In this document: piece after piece, positions 1 to 5,134 of the stretch
Numbering within the stretch: the stretch's first letter is position 1
Layout of the letters: every line of letters starts with the position of its first letter
NCBI GenBank assembly: GCA_003133425.1
Contig: PKXI01000453.1
Location: 4,746 to 11,994 of the forward strand
Direction: 5' to 3'
Origin: Acidobacteriaceae bacterium
Lineage (GTDB): Bacteria; Acidobacteriota; Terriglobia; Terriglobales; Acidobacteriaceae
Length of the DNA stretch: 7,249 bases
The notes under the pieces: generated by a model
Told to the model about the DNA's origin: nothing
Seen by the model: only the letters and a program-made list of their open reading frames with translations
The model's database searches: none
Position numbers and translations under genes: made by a program

Positions 1-216
1 ATTTATTTGCCGAAGCAATAGGATTTGAAGAAGGGAGATCGAGGAGAATCCTGACAAATGGTGTGACACTCCGCAACTGAAGCCGCGCCGTTTCAAATCA
101 TCCCGCTATGCTGGGCTGTGGTATCCCACCCTTGCGACAAAAAGAAATCGCAAGGATGGGGCACCCGGCACGATGGGAAAGCTCTCACTTTGAATGGGCG
201 TGGTTTAAAGTCGGGT
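1..216. other. gene-poor left edge
   Basis: This stretch lies downstream of the phosphate transporter gene. A plus-strand frame is open from base 3 to a TGA at 78-80 (25 codons, ending ...TLRN), so a gene could enter from the left and converge on pit. The fragment is too short to identify and may be chance. The only structured element is the hairpin at 125-160. I see no tRNA, promoter or complete gene here. Confidence 0.4.
125..160. repeat. 13-bp-stem hairpin, probable dispersed palindromic element
   Basis: The left arm CCCACCCTTGCGA (125-137) pairs with TCGCAAGGATGGG (148-160), with one mismatch, around a 10-base A-rich loop (138-147). The flank continues as GGCACCCGG on the right. It lies beyond the 3' end of pit and beyond a possible converging gene end at base 80, a position suited to a bidirectional 3' element. 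Neither strand has a run of T after the stem, so it is not a textbook intrinsic terminator. I recall similar CCCA...TGGGGCACCC elements in acidobacterial intergenic regions, which suggests a dispersed repeat. That is recollection, not a search. Confidence 0.55.
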
Positions 217-1836
217 CTAGGAGATGCTGCGAAATACCATGTAGAGCAGGCAGGAAAGCAGCGCAGCGGCGGGCATGGTGAACACCCAGCCGGCGGCGAT
301 ATTGCGGACCGTGGACATGCGCAGGCCGCTGCCGCTGGCAGACATGGTGCCCGCGACGCCGGAACTGAGAATGTGGGTGGTGCTTACCGGTAGTCCGAAC
401 TGGTCGGCGGCAAAGATGGTGACCATGGTGACCAGTCCGGCGCAGGCGCCCTGCGCGTAGGTCAGGTGGTCCTTGCCGATTTTTTCGCCAACTGTGATCA
501 CTACACGCTTCCATCCGACCATGGTGCCCAGGCCCAGGGCCAGCGCAACGGCCACTTTGACCCAGTCGGGAATGAACCTGGTGGCTTTGTCGAGCTTGCT
601 CTTGTAGCTGTTAAGGGAGGCGGTCTCGGCGGCTGTAAACCCGGGGTTGTGGTTTTTCTCCATGAGCCGGAGCGCCTCGCTGGTGAGGTACATGTCGTTG
701 CGGACGTTGGTCTGGTCTTTCGCGGGAACCGATTTGAACGCTTTGTAGAGCACCACTTCGCGGTTTACGTTCTCGACCAGTGCCTTGACGGAGACAATGG
801 TGGCCGGCTGCAACTGCTGGGTGCGGATGTAAGCGGTAACTTCGGCGCGGGGATCGGAACTGGGGACGACGGTCTTGTCCACGTGCTCGTCGAGGATTTG
901 CCCCGCGTACTGTGAGGCGGCGATGAAGTCCTGCGTCTGCATGGGGCTGACGGCATGGTTGAGCGCGTAGGCCGTGGGGACGGTGCCGATGAGGATGAGC
1001 ATGATGAGGCCCATGCCCTTTTGCCCGTCGTTGGAGCCGTGAAAGAAGCTGACGCCGGTGCAGGTGAGCACCATCAAGGCGCGAATGGGGAACGGAGGCG
1101 GTTGATTGTCCTTGGGCGCTTCATAAAGCGAGGGGAACTTGATGAATTGCTTGGAAGCCAGAATCAAAATGCCGGCGAGGGCAAAGCCCATGACGGGCGA
1201 GATGAGCAGAGCCTTGAGAACCTTAACGACCTGCTGCCAATCCAACCCTGAGGCGCCGCCGTGGGGAGACATAAGTTGGTTGGCAAGGCCTACGCCGATA
1301 ATGGAACCGACCATGGTATGCGAGCTCGATGCCGGCAGTCCTAACCACCATGTGCCGAGGTTCCACAGGATGGCGGCGATGAGCAGGGCGAAGACCATGG
1401 CGAATCCGGCGCCGGAACTGACCTGAAGGATGAGTTCGACAGGCAACAGCGTGATGACGGCATAGGCAACGGTGCCGGTGGAGAGCAGCACGCCGGCCAG
1501 ATTGCAGATTCCGGACAATACCACTGCAACGTTGGGACTGAGCGAATGGGTATAGATGACCGTGGCCACGGCGTTGGCGGTGTCGTGGAAGCCGTTTACG
1601 AACTCAAAGCCAAGGGCGATGATTAACGCCAGAGCCAGAAGAACATAAGGCCACACGCTGGTGACGACGACGTTGTCCAGGTCCTTTGAAACATGAAAAG
1701 CGATATAGCCGAGGCCGCCCAACAGGGCCGCCAGGAATGCAACAATGCCGAATTTGCTTGACGACTGCTTCATCTTGCCGTCAAGCAGGGATTTGCGAGC
1801 GGGTATAGCTTCAACGACCGTCGCCAGGTCGGCCAT
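217..1836 (-). CDS. pit: PiT-family inorganic phosphate transporter
   Basis: This gene encodes a 539-residue inner-membrane permease that should import inorganic phosphate, or metal-phosphate complexes, driven by the proton gradient. It carries the duplicated PiT signatures: GFEFVNGFHDTANAVAT at residues 76-92 and GLPASSSHTMVGSIIGVGLA at 166-185 in the first half, FFHGSNDGQKGMGLI at 264-278 and FGLPVSTTHILSSGVAGT at 480-497 in the second. A hydrophilic loop of about 120 residues (300-423) separates the two membrane blocks, as in E. coli PitA. An extra hydrophobic segment (about 31-48) precedes the core, making it slightly longer than PitA (499 residues, from memory). The ATG at 1834-1836 has only a weak ribosome site (GGTG, 8 bases upstream); an internal ATG at residue 22 is possible. 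No PhoU-like partner gene adjoins it. It appears to have its own promoter (see 1975-2010). Confidence 0.93.
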   Translation of the reverse strand: MADLATVVEAIPARKSLLDGKMKQSSSKFGIVAFLAALLGGLGYIAFHVSKDLDNVVVTSVWPYVLLALALIIALGFEFVNGFHDTANAVATVIYTHSLSPNVAVVLSGICNLAGVLLSTGTVAYAVITLLPVELILQVSSGAGFAMVFALLIAAILWNLGTWWLGLPASSSHTMVGSIIGVGLANQLMSPHGGASGLDWQQVVKVLKALLISPVMGFALAGILILASKQFIKFPSLYEAPKDNQPPPFPIRALMVLTCTGVSFFHGSNDGQKGMGLIMLILIGTVPTAYALNHAVSPMQTQDFIAASQYAGQILDEHVDKTVVPSSDPRAEVTAYIRTQQLQPATIVSVKALVENVNREVVLYKAFKSVPAKDQTNVRNDMYLTSEALRLMEKNHNPGFTAAETASLNSYKSKLDKATRFIPDWVKVAVALALGLGTMVGWKRVVITVGEKIGKDHLTYAQGACAGLVTMVTIFAADQFGLPVSTTHILSSGVAGTMSASGSGLRMSTVRNIAAGWVFTMPAAALLSCLLYMVFRSIS

Positions 1837-2115
1837 CAGAAATCACCACGGCGGCCGGAAGAATTCCGGTGACGCCTGGGCCTCCAGTATTGAAGCTCAA
1901 AAACGGGACTGCATTGGGAATAGAAAGGGGATGGCGTGTGCCAGTTGTGTGAAGAGTCGGCTAAGAAGGCGTCCATAAAACCCCAACAATCGCATCATGT
2001 CACGATTGTTTACCCGGCGAATTGGAAGCCGATACCGGGCTACAATCGATTCTACACCGGAGGGCGAGAGGGCAAGGGAAAAGCTTGGCGGGAGCGGTGG
2101 AAAAGCTGGGGAGGG
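1837..2115. promoter_or_regulatory. 279-bp intergenic region: pit leader and upstream region
   Basis: No credible gene is seen between the Doc toxin and pit. Reading toward pit, it holds a promoter-like sequence with an inverted repeat (1975-2010), a leader of roughly 130 bases and, 19-33 bases before the pit start, a short palindrome CCGGAA-GAA-TTCCGG (1855-1869). That palindrome could form a small hairpin near the weak ribosome site. A further copy of ACAATCG, the core of the inverted repeat arm, lies at 2042-2048. I recognise no canonical Pho box. Confidence 0.4.
1975..2010 (-). promoter_or_regulatory. putative pit promoter with operator-like inverted repeat
   Basis: On the minus strand, GTGACA (1998-2003, 5 of 6 matches to TTGACA) is separated by exactly 17 bases from TTTTAT (1975-1980, 4 of 6 to TATAAT), facing pit. 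A perfect 8-bp inverted repeat, AACAATCG (1985-1992) and CGATTGTT (2003-2010) with a 10-base spacer, overlaps the -35 box and spacer. That is where a dimeric repressor would bind. The alternative reading is a weak 3' hairpin for the toxin operon, but it is AT-rich and lacks a clean T-tract. Promoter function is inferred from sequence only. Confidence 0.4.
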
Positions 2116-2508
2116 TCAGCGGGGAGCTGTGGTTTGCTCAAACCACTGAGCAAGGTCCTCCTCTGAAAGAGACCCGTCTGCAAGGCTCCAGAACTTTAGG
2201 ACCCGGTCCTCTTTTGATGCGGTTAGTTTAAGGCCATTCAGCAGGAGGAATGTGGCGGAAACGATGAAAGCTGTACGCTTATTTCCGTCCACAAAGGGAT
2301 GGTTGGCAACAATTCCCTTGGCATATGAGGCCGCAAGCCTTGCAAAAGATGGAACTTGCTCGGAATAGGCAAATAGGTTCTTGGGACGTGCGAGAGCCGA
2401 CTCCAATAGCCCAAGGTCTCGAATGCCCTCGGCCCCGCCGTGGTGCATAAGAGCCTCTAGATGCATCGATATGACCGCGTTTTGATTGATCCAGACGGGC
2501 TCGTTCAC
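2116..2508 (-). CDS. doc: Doc/Fic-family death-on-curing toxin
   Basis: This gene encodes a 130-residue, all-helical Fic-fold toxin of the death-on-curing type. The motif HPFVDGNKRTA at residues 70-80 is the Doc variant of the Fic active site (H-P-F-x-D-G-N-K-R). Doc toxins with Lys in place of the second Gly of the Fic motif act as kinases that phosphorylate elongation factor Tu and stop translation; that activity is inferred from the family. Length agrees with phage P1 Doc (126 residues, from memory). The start is GTG (2506-2508), overlapping the antitoxin stop codon as GTGA, so the two are translationally coupled. Residues 11-60 form the usual N-terminal helices. Its DNA looks less GC-rich at third positions than the neighbours, consistent with acquisition by transfer. 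The catalytic motif appears intact, so it is probably functional. Confidence 0.93.
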   Translation of the reverse strand: MNEPVWINQNAVISMHLEALMHHGGAEGIRDLGLLESALARPKNLFAYSEQVPSFARLAASYAKGIVANHPFVDGNKRTAFIVSATFLLLNGLKLTASKEDRVLKFWSLADGSLSEEDLAQWFEQTTAPR

Positions 2509-2732
2509 TCAGCCAGTCTCTGAAGTACATCCCGATTCTCCCGCATAATTTGGCGCGCCGCCTCCATCTGTGTGGCGAATTCCTGATCGAACGGCACAAG
2601 TTGAATTCCGTGAGGGCCTTCGGTGATGTAGAGTGTGTCGCCCTTGCCGACATTCAGCCGGGCCAGGGTCTCCTTGGGCAGGATGATCCCTGCGGAGTTG
2701 CCGACCGCGATAATTTTTGTAGTTGCAGCCAT
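2505..2732 (-). CDS. AbrB/MazE-type antitoxin paired with Doc
   Basis: This 75-residue protein has a SpoVT-AbrB swapped-hairpin DNA-binding domain at about residues 4-47 (TKIIAVGNSAGIILPKE then LNVGKGDTLYI). A helical tail follows (residues 49-75, ...EAARQIMRENRDVLQRLAE) of the kind that blocks a partner toxin. It should neutralise Doc and repress its own operon. The ATG at 2730-2732 is chosen because a perfect AGGAGG (2740-2745) lies 7 bases upstream and because the family starts here. A longer frame from 2825 would add an unrelated hydrophobic leader overlapping scpA and the operator. Pairing an AbrB-type antitoxin with Doc differs from the Phd antitoxin of phage P1 but is a known arrangement. 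Its stop overlaps the toxin start. Confidence 0.9.
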   Translation of the reverse strand: MAATTKIIAVGNSAGIILPKETLARLNVGKGDTLYITEGPHGIQLVPFDQEFATQMEAARQIMRENRDVLQRLAE

Positions 2733-2739
2733 GGGAGCG

Positions 2740-2785
2740 CCTCCTGCGAATATCATAACATATGTAATAACAAGAGTTATAACAA
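2740..2785 (-). promoter_or_regulatory. toxin-antitoxin promoter, 12-bp-spaced operator boxes and ribosome site
   Basis: Read on the minus strand, three boxes, GTTATAAC (2776-2783), GTTATTAC (2764-2771) and GTTATGAT (2752-2759), repeat with an exact 12-bp period in an AT-rich island. The first is a perfect palindrome. They overlap a promoter-like pair, TTGTTA (2780-2785) and TATGTT (2757-2762), with a 17-bp spacer. The antitoxin ribosome site AGGAGG follows at 2740-2745. Overlap of boxes and promoter fits autorepression by the antitoxin, with toxin-dependent tuning as in phd/doc. The regulatory role is inferred. Confidence 0.6.
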
Positions 2786-2787
2786 AA

Positions 2788-5088
2788 TTACCGCCAATCG
2801 TCTCGGGCGTTGGCGAGGCCGTCATTCATCACGTTCTCGAAGCCGACGTGCTTCTTGATGAAGATTTCGCTGAAGGCGCGGTCCTGGCGGAGCAGGACGG
2901 CCTGAAGGCGAACCAGCTCGAGCAGGGCGAGGAACATGGCGATCAGCGCCCGCTCGGAACGGGTGTGGCTGAGGAGGCGGCGCAGGGCCACGGGCTTGTC
3001 TTCCATGGTGAGGCGGCGGGAGAGGAACTGGATCATCTGGCCGACGGTCACCGAGTCTTCCTGCAGGTTGATGACGGGGCGGTTGCGGGCGCGCTCGAGG
3101 ATGTCGCGGAAGATGCGGACCAGGTCGACGGTGTCTGCGGCGATCTCCGGCTCGGCGGAGGCGTCGTCCTGGAACTCGCGCAGGCCTGGATTGCTCCATG
3201 TAGCGGCTTCGAGCATCTGCTTCTGCTGCAGCATCTGCGCGGCGTTTTTGAAGCGCTCGTGTTCGAGCAGGCGCTCGACGAGTTCGCGGCGCGGGTCTTC
3301 GGCGGCATCGTCGGGGCCGGCGGGCGCGCGCGGGAGCAGCATCTTGCTCTTGATGTGAATGAGCAGGGATGCGATGTAGATGAACTCGCCGGCCACATCG
3401 ACGTCCGTGGCCTTCAACTGGTTTACATAGCCCAGGAACTGGGACGTAATGCGGGCGATGGGAATGTCGTAGATGTCGATGTCCTGCTTGCGAATCAGGT
3501 CGAGCAGGAGGTCGAGTGGGCCGTCGTAAACCTGGGAGACGACGACGGAGAACGGGGACAGATCGGCTTCGTTGTCGCGGGATTCAAGCTTGATGAATGG
3601 CTTGGGCGCGGGTGGCGGCGGCGGAGTGGGCTCATCGGCCGATGCGTCTGGCGGAGCGGCGCTGGGAATGGCTGCGGGTTCCTGGGCTGGCCCAGGTGCA
3701 ACCGCAACGGCTGGCGCCTCGATACGCGCTTCGACAGGAACGACGGGGTCCGGCGCAACCTCATGGGTTGGTTCGGTTGCTTGCTCCGGGATTGGCTCGG
3801 TCAAGTCCATGGGCATGGTGGCGGGCTCGGGGAAGATTTCTGTGGCTTGCTCGGTTGCCTGCTCAGCGACAGGTGTAGTTTCGACCGCGGGTGCTGCTTC
3901 GTCAATAGATTCGATTTCGACCTCGGCGGGTTGCACGACCGTCTGCTCTAGTGTCGCTTCAATTGCGGGATGAATCAACTCTTCTGAGGCGGCAGTTGGT
4001 TCAGGCATCGGTTCGTCGGCTGGTGGGTGCTTCTCGATTGCAGGCGGCGCATCGGTTTCGGCGACTGCTTCTACCTCGGGTTCGGGGGCGGGATCAAGGT
4101 CGGATTCGAACTCAGGCTCGGGTTCGGGTTCGGGATCGAGGTCAGGTTCAAACTCTGGCTCGGGTTCTGGCTCAGCCTCAATTTCAAACTCGGCTCCAGG
4201 CTCAAGGTCTTCTTCGGGATCAGCTTCGGGCGCGTCTTCGAACTCGGCAGTTCGATCAAATGCATCGATTGGGTACTCGACCTGCGCGGGATCTACCTCA
4301 TCGCTAGAAGCTACCTCAGTTGTGGATTCAGCTTCAACGGGGGATTCCTCAACAGTGGCCGCCTCGTCGGCAGGGTCAATCTGAAATCCTGCGGTAAAAC
4401 TGGAGATTTCGGGTGAAATCTGCGAAGTGAGCTCCTCCGGGGCTAAAGAGGCTGCGGGAAAAGGGCTGATTTTGAGCGAAGAGCCCGAAGAGCAAACCTC
4501 AGGGGCTAAAGCCCGCGGCCATTTTGTTGGCGCTATACCGGGACTAAAGTCCCGGCCTACCACTCGAGCGAGTTCTTCAGCAGCCTGTAGAGCCCGGGGT
4601 GATTCTGTTGACTCTATGCGGGGGTTGAAACCCCCGCCTCCCTCCACATTGAGGTCGTCCGCTGCTTGCGGAGTCGGGACTTTTTCATCTGACTCTTCCG
4701 GCGCGCAATTTGCGGTCGGCTGATTTGTGGCGACGGGTTCCTCGGTGGATTCCGGCTCGGACTCTGGAACAGGCGGAGTGAACGCCTGCACGGGCGAGGG
4801 TTCTGGAACTGCTTCCACCGGCGTTTCCGGTTCGGCAGTCGCAACTGAGGCTTCAGGCACCAGGACTGCCTCAGCTTCGGTTTCTGCGTCGGCGATGGGT
4901 TCCGGCTGAGGGGAATGACTGGTCAATTCTGCTTCTTTATCTGGATTTTCTTCATTGCCGGTAGCGATCTCCGGTTCGATTGCAGCTTTGCTTTTGGAAG
5001 ATCGCGAAAAAAGCCCGAACCCTGTGCGAATCCCATCCAATGCGTAGCTCAGGGCCCTGCGCCACCATGGGACTGTCTTGTCTTCCAT
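2788..5088 (-). CDS. scpA: segregation and condensation protein A with a ~500-residue acidic N-terminal extension
   Basis: ScpA is the kleisin that bridges the SMC heads and binds ScpB in bacterial condensin. The recognisable kleisin occupies about residues 514-756. It begins with VVVSQVYDGPLDLLLDLIRKQ, which leads the SMC-neck-binding N-domain, continues with EFIYIASLLIHIKSKMLLP (568-586), and ends in the winged-helix domain (ALIAMFLALLELVRLQAV, 714-731). That core of roughly 250 residues matches normal ScpA length. The preceding 510 residues are extra: a Trp/Arg-rich start (MEDKTVPWWRRALSYALDGI), then a low-complexity Pro/Glu/Ala linker, probably disordered, with a 14-residue tandem duplication (306-333) and a repeat-derived segment (about 148-219). 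The ATG at 5086-5088 follows a purine-rich AGGGGAAAGAAG. No stop interrupts the frame. A shorter product from an internal Met (361, 425 or 427) cannot be excluded. It lies 46 bp after trpS, probably co-transcribed; no scpB follows. Confidence 0.9.
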   Translation of the reverse strand: MEDKTVPWWRRALSYALDGIRTGFGLFSRSSKSKAAIEPEIATGNEENPDKEAELTSHSPQPEPIADAETEAEAVLVPEASVATAEPETPVEAVPEPSPVQAFTPPVPESEPESTEEPVATNQPTANCAPEESDEKVPTPQAADDLNVEGGGGFNPRIESTESPRALQAAEELARVVGRDFSPGIAPTKWPRALAPEVCSSGSSLKISPFPAASLAPEELTSQISPEISSFTAGFQIDPADEAATVEESPVEAESTTEVASSDEVDPAQVEYPIDAFDRTAEFEDAPEADPEEDLEPGAEFEIEAEPEPEPEFEPDLDPEPEPEPEFESDLDPAPEPEVEAVAETDAPPAIEKHPPADEPMPEPTAASEELIHPAIEATLEQTVVQPAEVEIESIDEAAPAVETTPVAEQATEQATEIFPEPATMPMDLTEPIPEQATEPTHEVAPDPVVPVEARIEAPAVAVAPGPAQEPAAIPSAAPPDASADEPTPPPPPAPKPFIKLESRDNEADLSPFSVVVSQVYDGPLDLLLDLIRKQDIDIYDIPIARITSQFLGYVNQLKATDVDVAGEFIYIASLLIHIKSKMLLPRAPAGPDDAAEDPRRELVERLLEHERFKNAAQMLQQKQMLEAATWSNPGLREFQDDASAEPEIAADTVDLVRIFRDILERARNRPVINLQEDSVTVGQMIQFLSRRLTMEDKPVALRRLLSHTRSERALIAMFLALLELVRLQAVLLRQDRAFSEIFIKKHVGFENVMNDGLANARDDWR
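4090..4173 (-). repeat. 42-bp tandem duplication inside scpA
   Basis: Two adjacent 42-bp units (4132-4173 and 4090-4131) match at 35 of 42 bases. They encode EPEPEPEFEPDLDP and EPEPEPEFESDLDP (residues 306-319 and 320-333), differing by one residue. This in-frame duplication shows how part of the acidic linker grew. Confidence 0.85.
4434..4496. repeat. degenerate copy of the palindromic element in scpA
   Basis: The segment begins CCTCCGGGGCTAAAG (4434-4448), matching 14 of 15 bases of CCTCAGGGGCTAAAG at 4497-4511, the head of the next copy, 63 bp (21 codons) away. The right arm of its first stem has changed to AGAGGC, so the palindrome is lost. A weaker pairing GGGCT (4463-4467) with AGCCC (4482-4486) remains. 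It reads as SLAPEEL in scpA, against ALAPEVC for the next copy. Confidence 0.5.
4501..4560. repeat. two-hairpin palindromic element, copy 1, in frame within scpA
   Basis: Hairpin one is GGGCT-AA-AGCCC (4503-4514). Hairpin two is CCGGGACT-AA-AGTCCCGG (4538-4555), with an 8-bp perfect stem. Between them lies CATTTTGTTGGCGCTATA (4520-4537). The unit aligns without gaps to 4582-4641 at 40 of 60 positions. On the coding strand it contributes scpA residues of about 177-196, including DFSPGIAPTKWPRAL. GGGCTAAAGCCC/GGGACTAAAGTCCC elements resemble dispersed palindromes I recall from Acidobacteria, which are normally intergenic. Confidence 0.75.
4582..4641. repeat. two-hairpin palindromic element, copy 2, in frame within scpA
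   Basis: This copy lies exactly 81 bp (27 codons) from copy 1. Its second hairpin is GCGGGGGTT-GA-AACCCCCGC (4618-4637), with a 9-bp perfect stem. Relative to copy 1, both arms have changed together (ACT/AGT to GTT/AAC), so pairing is kept. Its first hairpin is eroded, with only the AGCCCGGGG side clear (4591-4599). It encodes scpA residues of about 150-169 (GGFNPRIESTESPRAL), which match copy 1 in the pattern F-x-P-x-I-x-x-T-x-x-P-R-A-L. Confidence 0.75.
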
Positions 5089-5134
5089 CTTCTTTCCCCT
5101 GGCGGCTTAAGGCACGCTCACCGACTGGCCTCGC

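Noticed and set aside
125..160. Classical intrinsic terminator for pit
   Set aside because: The stem is strong but no T-run follows on either strand, and it is 57 bp beyond the stop codon; a dispersed palindrome fits better.
1837..2115. Short plus-strand open frames in the pit upstream region
   Set aside because: They are 69-77 codons, overlap each other, lack ribosome sites and have Arg/Lys/Gly-rich, family-less translations.
2733..2825. Upstream start for the antitoxin at 2825
   Set aside because: It would add 31 residues spanning the scpA end and the operator; the ATG at 2730-2732 has a perfect AGGAGG at ideal spacing and matches the family start.
2635..3951. 438-codon plus-strand open frame
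   Set aside because: It runs antisense to scpA and its length follows from the GC-rich codons of the kleisin and acidic linker; the translation resembles no family and lacks a ribosome site.
4434..4646. CRISPR array
   Set aside because: Only two or three diverged units with unequal offsets (63 and 81 bp) and internal palindromes; no uniform repeats or spacers and no cas genes.
4979..5088. N-terminal WWRRALSYALDGIRTGF of ScpA as a fused diacylglycerol-kinase-like fragment
   Set aside because: The resemblance to SFRYAFRGI-type motifs is too short and no further kinase motifs follow.
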